Assembly (NCBI GenBank): GCA_019752775.1
Contig: JAIELU010000113.1
Span: 1-16,411 of the forward strand
DNA length: 16,411 nt
Reading direction: 5' to 3'
From: Campylobacterales bacterium
Lineage (GTDB): Bacteria; Campylobacterota; Campylobacteria; Campylobacterales; Arcobacteraceae
Part shown: positions 6,896-13,509 of the stretch, piece by piece
Numbering within the stretch: the stretch's first letter is position 1
Layout: every line of letters begins with the position of its first letter
Translations under genes and position numbers: made by a program
The notes under the pieces: model-generated
What the model was told of the DNA's origin: nothing
The model's database searches: none
Seen by the model: the letters and a program-made list of their open reading frames with translations, nothing else

Positions 6896-8323
6896 ATGTT
6901 TGAAGTTATTATAGGATTAGAAGTACATGCCCAATTAAATACAAATAGTAAACTTTTTTGCTCTTGCGCTACAAGTTTTGGAGAAGAACCAAATACAAAT
7001 GTATGCCCAACTTGTTTAGGATTACCAGGAGCTTTACCTGTTTTAAATAAAGAAGCTGTTCACAAAGCAATTATGCTAGGAACTGCAATAAAATCAAAAA
7101 TAAATCAAAAATCAGTATTTAATAGAAAAAACTATTTTTATCCTGATTTACCAAGTGGATACCAAATTTCTCAATTTGAAGTTCCAGTTGTTGGACTTGG
7201 TGAATTAGTTATTGATTTCCCTGATGGAAGACAAAAAACGATTGGAGTTACAAGAGCTCACTTAGAAAATGATGCAGGTAAAAATATACATGCAGGAAAT
7301 GCTTCACAAGTTGATTTAAATAGAGCAGGAACGCCTCTTCTTGAAATAGTTTCAGAACCTGATATGAGAAGTGCTGAAGAAGCTATTCTATATCTTAAAA
7401 AACTTCATTCAATTGTAAGATATTTAGGAATTTCTGATGCTAATATGCAAGAAGGGTCTTTTAGATGCGATGTTAATGTTTCTATTCGACCAAAAGGTGA
7501 CACAAATCTTTATACAAGATGTGAAATCAAAAATATGAACTCATTTAGATTTATTGAAAAAGCTATTGCTTATGAAGTAAATAGACATATTGAAGCTTGG
7601 GAAGATGGTGTTCATTCAACACAAATTGTTCAAGAAACAAGATTGTTTGATGTAAATACGGGAGAAACAAGATCTATGAGAGGGAAAGAAGATGCTGCTG
7701 ATTATAGATATTTCCCAGATCCAGATCTTTTACCTTTAATTATTACAGATGAAATGATTGCAGAGTATTCAAAAATTCCGGAACTTCCTGATGAGAAAAA
7801 AGCTAGATTTGTAAAAGAATTTGGACTTAAAGAATATGATGCTTCTGTAATTACTTCAAGTTTAGAAATGGCTAAATTCTTTGATGAAATGATGAAAGAG
7901 GGAATTAGTGCAAAAAATGCTGTATCTTGGTTAACTGTTGAGTTACAAGGAAGACTAAAAGAGGGTGCTTTAATTGAAGACTCTATTATAGATGCAATTA
8001 CTCTAGCTACTATTGTAAAAAGAATTGAAGATAATACAATTTCTGGAAAAGCAGCCAAAGAAGTTCTTGATTATTTAATGGAAAATGAATCAACACAAGT
8101 AGATGTTGCTATTGAAAAGCTAGGACTTAAACAAGTTTCTGATGATGGAGCATTATTAGCCATTATTGACTCAATACTTGCAGCAAATCAAGATAAAGTT
8201 GCAGAATACAAATCAGGTAAAGATAAACTATTTGGGTTTTTTGTAGGGCAAACTATGAAAGAATCAAAAGGTAGTGCAAACCCAAATAAAGTAAATGATT
8301 TATTAAAACAAAGATTATCTTAA
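6896..8323 (+). CDS. gatB: Aspartyl/glutamyl-tRNA(Asn/Gln) amidotransferase subunit B
   Basis: The 475-aa length matches GatB. The protein opens with FEVIIGLEVHAQL, then shows the four-cysteine zinc-type loop C22-x-C24...C37-xx-C40, the HLENDAGKNIH segment, and the GatB signature DYRYFPDPDLLPL. A C-terminal GatB/YqeY tail domain (about 330-475) contacts tRNA. With GatA and GatC (not in this window) it converts Glu-tRNA(Gln) and Asp-tRNA(Asn) to the amidated forms using glutamine-derived ammonia and ATP; subunit B carries the kinase/transamidase site. This enzyme is essential in Campylobacterota, which lack GlnRS and usually AsnRS. AAGGA overlaps the stop of the upstream chaperone gene, and the gene's own TAA shares its last A with the gpsA ATG, so translation is probably coupled on both sides. 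Confidence 0.98.
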   Translation: MFEVIIGLEVHAQLNTNSKLFCSCATSFGEEPNTNVCPTCLGLPGALPVLNKEAVHKAIMLGTAIKSKINQKSVFNRKNYFYPDLPSGYQISQFEVPVVGLGELVIDFPDGRQKTIGVTRAHLENDAGKNIHAGNASQVDLNRAGTPLLEIVSEPDMRSAEEAILYLKKLHSIVRYLGISDANMQEGSFRCDVNVSIRPKGDTNLYTRCEIKNMNSFRFIEKAIAYEVNRHIEAWEDGVHSTQIVQETRLFDVNTGETRSMRGKEDAADYRYFPDPDLLPLIITDEMIAEYSKIPELPDEKKARFVKEFGLKEYDASVITSSLEMAKFFDEMMKEGISAKNAVSWLTVELQGRLKEGALIEDSIIDAITLATIVKRIEDNTISGKAAKEVLDYLMENESTQVDVAIEKLGLKQVSDDGALLAIIDSILAANQDKVAEYKSGKDKLFGFFVGQTMKESKGSANPNKVNDLLKQRLS

Positions 8324-9219
8324 TGGTAAATAACTCTATTGCTGTAATTGGTGCTGGAAAATGGGGACAAGCTCTTCATTTTGCACTAAGTCAAAAACAA
8401 AAAGTTTTAATAACTTCAAGAACAAAAAAAGATATTGAAAACTTTGTTGATTTAAAAACTGCATTAGAGTGTAAATATTTGATAATTGCCATTCCAGCTC
8501 AAGAAATTAGATCTTGGTTAAAAGATAATTTTGTTTTTAATGGACAAAAAGTACTTGTTGCGTCAAAGGGAATAGAAGCTTCAAGCGGTGAATTTTTAAA
8601 TGAAATTTACTCAAGTTTTGTTCCTAAAAAAAACATAGGATTTATTTCAGGTCCTTCATTTGCAACTGAAGTTAAGCAAGGGTTACCATGTGCTTTAGTT
8701 ATAAATTCAAATTCAAAAAAACTTTTTAAACAATTTTCTCCTTTTTTTCCAAATTTTATTAAAACTTATTACAGTTCTGATGTAATAGGAGCTGAAGTAG
8801 CAGGTGCATATAAAAATGTATTGGCAATTGCAAGTGGTATTTGTGAGGGATTAAACTTAGGTAAAAATGCTCAAGCTTCACTAATAGCTAGAGGTTTGGT
8901 TGAAATGGAAAGATTTGGAAAATTCTTTGGTTCAAAAAAATCAACTTTTTTGGGTTTAAGTGGTGCTGGTGATCTTTTTTTAACTGCAAATTCTACAATG
9001 AGTAGAAATTATAGAGTAGGACTAGGTCTTGCTTTAAATAAAAATTTAGATGACATATTAATAGAATTAGGTGAGGTTGCAGAGGGAATTAAAACAGCGG
9101 AAGCAATACATAATCTTTCTATTAAATACAATATTTATACACCTATTGCAAATGAAGTAAATCTTATATTAGATGGTAAAAGCCCAAAAGATAGTTTAAA
9201 AGATTTATTAAAACATTAA
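8323..9219 (+). CDS. gpsA: Glycerol-3-phosphate dehydrogenase [NAD(P)+]
   Basis: The 298-aa protein is shorter than E. coli GpsA (about 340) but normal for Campylobacterota. The N-terminal Rossmann fold has GAGKWG at 10-15. GPSFATEV and the catalytic GAYKNVLAIASGI (Lys164) follow, then GLSGAGDL and TMSRNYRVGLGL of the C-terminal helical domain, which binds dihydroxyacetone phosphate. It reduces dihydroxyacetone phosphate to sn-glycerol 3-phosphate in the cytoplasm, supplying the backbone of membrane phospholipids. The ATG overlaps the gatB stop by one base (TAATG) and there is no separate strong ribosome site, so expression should depend on gatB translation. It is co-transcribed with the gatB group. 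Confidence 0.97.
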   Translation: MVNNSIAVIGAGKWGQALHFALSQKQKVLITSRTKKDIENFVDLKTALECKYLIIAIPAQEIRSWLKDNFVFNGQKVLVASKGIEASSGEFLNEIYSSFVPKKNIGFISGPSFATEVKQGLPCALVINSNSKKLFKQFSPFFPNFIKTYYSSDVIGAEVAGAYKNVLAIASGICEGLNLGKNAQASLIARGLVEMERFGKFFGSKKSTFLGLSGAGDLFLTANSTMSRNYRVGLGLALNKNLDDILIELGEVAEGIKTAEAIHNLSIKYNIYTPIANEVNLILDGKSPKDSLKDLLKH

Positions 9220-9244
9220 ACAATAATGAGAAAAGGAAAAGAGA

Positions 9245-10231
9245 ATGAAAGCTTTTGTAGTTGAAAAAGTTGGAGATAATGAATTCAAATCAAGTATTCA
9301 AGAAGTTGAGACTCCAAAATGCGAAAAGAATGAAGTTGTTATAAAAGTAACTTACTCTTCATTAAATTATAAAGATGCTTTAAGTTCAGTTGGAAATCCA
9401 GGGGTTAGTAAACATTTTCCACATATTACAGGAATTGATGTTGCAGGAACTGTTTTTGAATCAACTTCACCTATTTTTAAAGTTGGAGAAAGAGTTCTAG
9501 TAACTGGTTATGACATGGGAATGAATTCAAATGGTGGACATGCTCAATTTGTAAAAATTCCTGCTTCTTGGGTTGCTAGAATTCCTGATGCAATTTCAGA
9601 TCAAGAAATCATGACTTTTGGAACAGCTGGGCTTACTGCAGCACTAAGTGTAAATGAATTAATCGAAAATGGAATAAAACCAGAAAGTGGTGATATTTTA
9701 GTAACAGGTGCAACAGGTGGTGTTGGTTCAATTGCAATAGCAATATTAAGTAAACTAGGATACAACATAACCGCAATTTCTGGGAAAAAAGAAAGAATTG
9801 ATTTTTTAAAAAAAATTGGTGCAAACGAAATAATCTTAAGAGAAGAGTTTGAAGAAGAATCAAAAAAACCTTTATTAAGAGAGAAATATGCAGGTGTTAT
9901 TGATACAGTTGGTGGAAAGATATTAGCAAATGCGCTTAAACAAATAAAGTATGATGGCGTTGCCACTTGTTGTGGACTTACTTCTTCTCAAGAATTAAAT
10001 ACAAATGTATTTCCTTTTATATTAAGAGGTGTAAGATTGATAGGAATTGATTCTGTTGAATGTAAATTAGAGAAAAAACAAGCTGCTTGGGAAAAATTAG
10101 CAAGTAGATGGAAAATAAATAGTTTAAATTCAATTATAAATGAAATTTCATTAGATGATATAAAAGTAGCTTACGAACACCTTCTTTCAGGTAAAGCAGT
10201 AGGAAGATATGTAGTAAAAATAAAAGAGTAG
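9245..10231 (+). CDS. acuI: Acrylyl-CoA reductase (NADPH) family / YhdH-type quinone oxidoreductase-like MDR protein
   Basis: The 328-aa zinc-free medium-chain dehydrogenase/reductase has an N-terminal GroES-like domain (YSSLNYKDALSSVGNPGV, then FPHITGIDVAGTV) and a C-terminal Rossmann domain with VTGATGGVG at 153-161. The SSLNYKDAL and PxIxGIDxAGTV strings and the C-terminal RGVRLIGIDSVE are typical of the YhdH/AcuI group. Characterised members reduce acryloyl-CoA to propionyl-CoA with NADPH, which detoxifies acrylate, but many members are annotated only as quinone oxidoreductases. No dddL, prpE or other acrylate gene is present here, so the substrate in this organism is not shown. The start follows AAAGGAAAAGAG. 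It is the last gene of the operon, 25 bp after gpsA, and ends in a palindromic terminator shared with the convergent gene. Confidence 0.88.
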   Translation: MKAFVVEKVGDNEFKSSIQEVETPKCEKNEVVIKVTYSSLNYKDALSSVGNPGVSKHFPHITGIDVAGTVFESTSPIFKVGERVLVTGYDMGMNSNGGHAQFVKIPASWVARIPDAISDQEIMTFGTAGLTAALSVNELIENGIKPESGDILVTGATGGVGSIAIAILSKLGYNITAISGKKERIDFLKKIGANEIILREEFEEESKKPLLREKYAGVIDTVGGKILANALKQIKYDGVATCCGLTSSQELNTNVFPFILRGVRLIGIDSVECKLEKKQAAWEKLASRWKINSLNSIINEISLDDIKVAYEHLLSGKAVGRYVVKIKE

Positions 10232-10248
10232 ATTAAAATTTAATCTAC
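10228..10248. terminator. Bidirectional palindromic terminator between convergent genes
   Basis: GTAGATTAAA and TTTAATCTAC are perfect 10-bp arms around a single A; flanking A10227/T10249 add one more pair. It overlaps the stop codons of both convergent genes (TAG at 10229-10231 and the minus-strand TAA at 10240-10242). There is no clear U-tract on either side, and the one-base centre means a real loop would open several pairs, so termination efficiency is uncertain. Confidence 0.5.
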
Positions 10249-10722
10249 TTCAACCTCACCATTTTCAACTTGTAAACTGTAAGAAGTATCTTTACCTAAA
10301 GTAAGAATTTTTGCTTGTTCAACCCATTGATTATTTCTTGCAATTCCTGGAAGTAATAAGAATTCTTCTATCCATTCTGCATTTTTACTAGACCATCTTG
10401 AAATTTGTTCAAAATGATAAATTCCCAAATTATTCAAATCAATTTCTATTTTAGAATTTATTCCTTTTATTTTTATCAAAGGATCTTTTCCTATTGGCTT
10501 TGGCGTAGTTAGAATTAAAGGTTTATAATCTAAATTTGAGTTCTTTCTAAAAATAGGGTTTAATGTGCTTTTGATTCTATCATCTCTTGAATCATCAACT
10601 CGATCATTATGTATTGACTCAATTTTAGGAAAATTATTTTTCCCTACAAAATAACCTAAAATAAACCCTATAATTCCAGCAATAACCAAATTTATTACGA
10701 TTAGTGAAGCAGTTTCAAGCAT
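10240..10722 (-). CDS. Membrane-anchored helix-hairpin-helix (DUF4332/COG3743-like) protein of unknown function
   Basis: The 160-aa protein has one N-terminal transmembrane helix (about 7-27) carrying a GxxxGxxxG face (G19, G23, G27) and followed by lysines, which predicts a cytoplasmic C-terminus. A charged, low-complexity linker (about 30-78) follows. The globular part at 80-140 (DPLIKIKGINSKIEIDLNNL, then GIYHFEQISRW and WVEQAKIL) has the pattern of the helix-hairpin-helix domain found at the ends of some NADH dehydrogenase and ribosomal-protein genes. Such folds can bind DNA or proteins; no catalytic residues can be named. AGGAGA at 10731-10736 lies in the end of the upstream ompA-like gene, whose stop is 4 nt before this start, so the two are co-transcribed and probably coupled. 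Function is not known. Confidence 0.75.
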   Translation of the reverse strand: MLETASLIVINLVIAGIIGFILGYFVGKNNFPKIESIHNDRVDDSRDDRIKSTLNPIFRKNSNLDYKPLILTTPKPIGKDPLIKIKGINSKIEIDLNNLGIYHFEQISRWSSKNAEWIEEFLLLPGIARNNQWVEQAKILTLGKDTSYSLQVENGEVEVD

Positions 10723-10726
10723 AAAT

Positions 10727-11764
10727 CTATTCTCCTATAATATTAAAATCAACTCTTCTATTTATTTCAGATAAACCATTTTCATCATCTTTTGCTATTG
10801 GAAAGTCTTCTCCATAACCAACAGCATTTAATCTATTTTCATCTATACCTAAATCAATTAAAGCAATTTTAACACTATTTGCTCTATCTTGAGAAATCTT
10901 TTTATTTAGGTTTTTATCACCTCTTGAATCTGTATGTCCAGCAATCTCAATTTTTATATTTTTGTTGTCTTCTAATACTTTTGCAATTCGTGCCAAAGTT
11001 GTATTAGAATCAATTGTAATAGTTGAACTTTTTCTCTCAAATTGAATCTTTTTTTCTGCTACTATTTGATTAATAAGAAGCTGCATATCTTTTGGTGATG
11101 AACCTGTTTTTAAAATATTTTCTTTTTGAATAACTGGTGTAGCAGTATTATTATTTGAAGGAACCGTTTCTTCATTGTTTATATTGTCTTCATCAGATGT
11201 GATTACAAGAGTTGGATTAGCAATATTAATATCTTTTACTAAATTTATATCCATTCTTGAAGTAATTGACTCCAACAAAGCATAATAATTAGGATCTTTT
11301 AATTCTCCTGATAATGATACTTCGTCATTAATAATAAGTATTTTAGCACCATCGGCAAAAAAATCTTTAAAAGGAGTAATTAATACAGCAACTTTTGACA
11401 ATAAAACTTCATCAATGACTATATCATCTTCATAAGTATATTCACCATCTCTATTGATATTCAAAATATCTGCGACTCTTTTTGCATCTGCTTGATTTGC
11501 AAATATACCATCCATTGTAACTATTCCATCTTTTTTTGTTAGAACTAAATTAAATGGTTTTGTTTCTTTATCATCGTCTGAAGCAAAAAAGTTAATAATT
11601 TTGTCAATCAAGCCTGTATCGTTAGAACTAATTTCTGTTTTAATTGGTGTATAAACTAAAGTTTGAGTATTTGATGAAGAATCAAAATCAAAACTATATA
11701 CAGAATAGATTATAAATCCAATAAATAAAATTATTAAAAATACTACTTTTTTAACAAGTGACAT
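10727..11764 (-). CDS. OmpA-family peptidoglycan-associated protein with BON-like periplasmic region
   Basis: The 345-aa protein has an N-terminal hydrophobic segment (about 5-24) after two lysines, giving an uncleaved anchor or signal with a periplasmic body; no lipobox cysteine is seen. Residues about 70-185 contain two repeats resembling BON domains (TKKDGIVTMDGIFANQADAK and INDEVSLSGELKDPNYY), an arrangement like the mycobacterial OmpA-like protein ArfA. A Thr/Asn/Pro-rich linker (about 190-215) precedes the OmpA C-terminal domain (about 238-343). The peptidoglycan-binding pair is intact: D279 in AGHTDSRG and R294 in SQDRANSV, 15 residues apart as in OmpA, and NRRVDFNI closes the fold. 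There is no beta-barrel region, so it is not a porin. It should bind diaminopimelate-type peptidoglycan and anchor it to the inner membrane. It leads the two-gene minus-strand operon. Confidence 0.87.
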   Translation of the reverse strand: MSLVKKVVFLIILFIGFIIYSVYSFDFDSSSNTQTLVYTPIKTEISSNDTGLIDKIINFFASDDDKETKPFNLVLTKKDGIVTMDGIFANQADAKRVADILNINRDGEYTYEDDIVIDEVLLSKVAVLITPFKDFFADGAKILIINDEVSLSGELKDPNYYALLESITSRMDINLVKDINIANPTLVITSDEDNINNEETVPSNNNTATPVIQKENILKTGSSPKDMQLLINQIVAEKKIQFERKSSTITIDSNTTLARIAKVLEDNKNIKIEIAGHTDSRGDKNLNKKISQDRANSVKIALIDLGIDENRLNAVGYGEDFPIAKDDENGLSEINRRVDFNIIGE

Positions 11765-11792
11765 TGTTACCCTTTTCCCTGAAATTATCGAT

Positions 11793-11798
11793 ATTATA
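11793..11798 (-). promoter_or_regulatory. Candidate -10 of the ompA-like operon (minus strand)
   Basis: On the minus strand, TATAAT lies at 11798-11793, about 28 bp before the ATG, within a GATATAATATCGATA context. A second perfect TATAAT is at 11841-11836 and could be an upstream start. AAGGG at 11770-11774 is the ribosome site. No -35 is apparent. Confidence 0.5.
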
Positions 11799-11880
11799 TC
11801 TTTTGATAGCTAAATTTAATTTAATTAAGTTTGATATTATACTCAATTAGTAAGAAAATAATTAGAATCTTAGCTTATTT

Positions 11881-11906
11881 TTAAAAATTAATTTTAAAAA
11901 TTAATT
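11881..11906. repeat. Tandem duplication of a 13-bp AT-only unit upstream of the GltD-like gene
   Basis: TTAAAAATTAATT occurs twice back to back (11881-11893 and 11894-11906), ending 4 bp before the extended -10. The pure A/T tract sits where a -35 or UP element would be. It may act as a curved or UP-like element, or be a chance product of low complexity. Confidence 0.6.
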
Positions 11907-11910
11907 TATT

Positions 11911-11919
11911 TGTTATAAT
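11911..11919 (+). promoter_or_regulatory. Extended -10 promoter of the GltD-like oxidoreductase
   Basis: TG-T-TATAAT at 11911-11919 is a perfect extended -10 element. It ends 27 bp before the ATG at 11947, leaving a leader of about 20 nt with a weak AAAGAG ribosome site (11935-11940). Confidence 0.6.
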
Positions 11920-11946
11920 TAGATAGAAATTACTAAAGAGAATAAA

Positions 11947-13164
11947 ATGCAACACATAATAAATTCAGCCCAAACTTGCCTAGATTGCAAAAAACCAAGA
12001 TGTCAAACAGGTTGTCCTGTTGGAACTCCAATAGCAGAAATGATTAGACTTTTTTTAAGTGGAGATATAAAAGAAGCTGGAGAAAAAGTTTTTGAAAATA
12101 ATCCTTTATCAATTATTTGTTCACTTGTTTGTCCACATGAAAAACATTGTGAAGGTCACTGTATTTTAAATAAAAAATCTATCCCTGTTAATGTTGGTGG
12201 AATTGAAAACTATATTTCAACTTATTATATGAATTACAGAGAATTTGAAAAACCAACTCCAAATGGACGAAATTTAGCAATTATAGGTTCAGGACCAGCT
12301 GGAATTAGTCTTGCAATGATGATGGCAATGAAAGGTTACCATGTAACAATGTACGAAGGTAATGAACAAATAGGTGGTGTTTTAAGATATGGTATTCCTG
12401 ATTTTAGACTTGATAAAACTATACTTGATAAAATTGAAGTTAATCTAAAAAAGTTAGGTGTTAATATTAGAAAAAACATCATGATTGGTAAACATATTAC
12501 TCTTGATGATATGCAAAGAGATGGATTTGATGCAATTTTTATTGGAACAGGTGTTTGGGCTCCAAAAAAATTAGGAATCAAAGGTGAGAGTTTAGGAAAT
12601 GTACACTTTGCAATTGATTATTTAAAAACACCTAAAGCTTATGAATTAGGTAAAAAAGTTGTTGTTATTGGTGCTGGAAATGTTGCTATGGATGTTGCAA
12701 GAACTGTTATTCGAAATGGTGCTAATGATGTTTCAATAATGTATAGAAAAGCTGAAGAAGATATGCCTGCTGAAAAAATTGAAATTGACCATGCAAAAAT
12801 AGATGGAGTTAAATTTAAACTTCATAGTTTACCTTTAGAACTTACAGAAAAAGGTATTCGTTATATAACAACTAACCAAGAAATTAATGAAGAATGTTTT
12901 GAAGAAGCAGATTCTATTTTAGTTGCTATTAGTCAAACAGCACGAGATTTAATTGTTAAAAATAATACGGGATTATCTTTAGGCGAAAATGGCTTACTTC
13001 AAAGTGATGAAAATGGAATAACGGCAAGAAAAGGTGTTTTTGCCTCTGGAGATGTAGTAACTGGGGCTAGAACAGTTGTTGAGGCTGTTGCCTTTTCAAA
13101 AAGAGTTGCAATATCAATTGAAGAGTTTATTTCAACTCTTCCTGCAAAAACAGTTGCTATTTAA
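11947..13164 (+). CDS. Stand-alone GltD-like NAD(P)H oxidoreductase (Fe-S / FAD / NAD(P))
   Basis: The 405-aa protein has the glutamate-synthase small-subunit architecture. An N-terminal Fer4_20 domain has two cysteine groups (C11, C14, C19, C23 and C58, C62, C68, C72) able to bind two [4Fe-4S] clusters. An FAD Rossmann fold has GSGPAG at 114-119, with EGNEQIGGVLRYGIPDFRL following. A nucleotide-binding Rossmann fold has GAGNVAMD at 242-249 and YRKAEEDMPA near 266-275. A second FAD contact, ASGDVVTGARTVVEAV, is at the end. It is shorter than GltD (about 450-480), and no gltB lies beside it, so it may serve as a general NAD(P)H-dependent electron donor, like PreT, NfnB or AegA-type proteins, rather than as GltD of glutamate synthase. 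The partner is not visible here. It has its own extended -10 promoter and ends within a bidirectional terminator. Confidence 0.85.
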   Translation: MQHIINSAQTCLDCKKPRCQTGCPVGTPIAEMIRLFLSGDIKEAGEKVFENNPLSIICSLVCPHEKHCEGHCILNKKSIPVNVGGIENYISTYYMNYREFEKPTPNGRNLAIIGSGPAGISLAMMMAMKGYHVTMYEGNEQIGGVLRYGIPDFRLDKTILDKIEVNLKKLGVNIRKNIMIGKHITLDDMQRDGFDAIFIGTGVWAPKKLGIKGESLGNVHFAIDYLKTPKAYELGKKVVVIGAGNVAMDVARTVIRNGANDVSIMYRKAEEDMPAEKIEIDHAKIDGVKFKLHSLPLELTEKGIRYITTNQEINEECFEEADSILVAISQTARDLIVKNNTGLSLGENGLLQSDENGITARKGVFASGDVVTGARTVVEAVAFSKRVAISIEEFISTLPAKTVAI

Positions 13165-13176
13165 GCTTCTGTTTTT
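13146..13176. terminator. Bidirectional intrinsic terminator embedded in two overlapping gene ends
   Basis: AAAAACAG (13146-13153) is the exact complement of CTGTTTTT (13169-13176). GCT (13156-13158) pairs with AGC (13164-13166) inside, around a 2x2 mismatch. Read on + it ends in a U-tract (CTGTTTTTAAT), and read on - it also ends in one (CTGTTTTTGC), so it can stop transcription from both sides. It spans both stop codons. Confidence 0.65.
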
Positions 13177-13421
13177 AATAATTCAATCCAAAAATATTTA
13201 TTTGCTACACCTTTTTCTACTGGTTTCCATCCATAAGAAATAGAGTGCATATATAAAACTTCATCTAATATTTTAAAAGTAATCTCAATATTTGCTTTTT
13301 GACTTAAAATTTCAGTAAAAATAGCATAAATATGATTTTTATCTTCTTCGATTTTATAAATAGTATCCTCTAAATTCTCAAGTTGTTTATCAATAAAATC
13401 TTTTATTCTTTCTTTAGACAT
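13161..13421 (-). CDS. Conserved-looking 86-aa protein of unknown function
   Basis: I do not recognise this family. The 86-aa acidic, soluble protein has a helical, charged N-half (MSKERIKDFIDKQLENLEDT and on to about 38), then a region with beta-strand-like alternation (ANIEITFKIL) and aromatic residues near the end (SYGWKPVEKG, YFWIELL). There is no signal peptide, membrane segment or cysteine. AAGGA 8-9 nt upstream supports the start, and a TATAAT on the minus strand at 13457-13452 provides a promoter. It overlaps the end of the GltD-like gene by 4 bp in convergent orientation. Real coding is supported by the ribosome site, promoter and shared terminator. Confidence 0.7.
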   Translation of the reverse strand: MSKERIKDFIDKQLENLEDTIYKIEEDKNHIYAIFTEILSQKANIEITFKILDEVLYMHSISYGWKPVEKGVANKYFWIELLKTEA

Positions 13422-13447
13422 TAATTAATCCTTTTATTTTTTACCTG

Positions 13448-13483
13448 TTCTATTATACTAAAATAGAATAATGAGAGTATAAT
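13448..13483. promoter_or_regulatory. Divergent promoter region with dyad between the 86-aa gene and the diguanylate cyclase gene
   Basis: Two perfect -10 boxes face apart: TATAAT at 13457-13452 on the minus strand and TATAAT at 13478-13483 on the plus strand, each about 27-30 bp from its gene. A perfect 7-bp dyad (TTCTATT 13448-13454, AATAGAA 13462-13468) covers the minus -10 and lies upstream of the plus -10, a position that could let one regulator affect both genes. All of it is AT-rich, so the dyad could be chance. Confidence 0.5.
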
Positions 13484-13509
13484 TTTGATAGATAAACAAA
13501 AGAGAATAC

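Noticed and set aside
7702..8058. 118-codon minus-strand frame inside gatB, and a similar 121-codon frame inside acuI (9601-9966)
   Set aside because: Both are antisense of well-conserved genes, with Ser/Ile/Phe-rich composition typical of reverse frames of AT-rich DNA and no recognisable domain.
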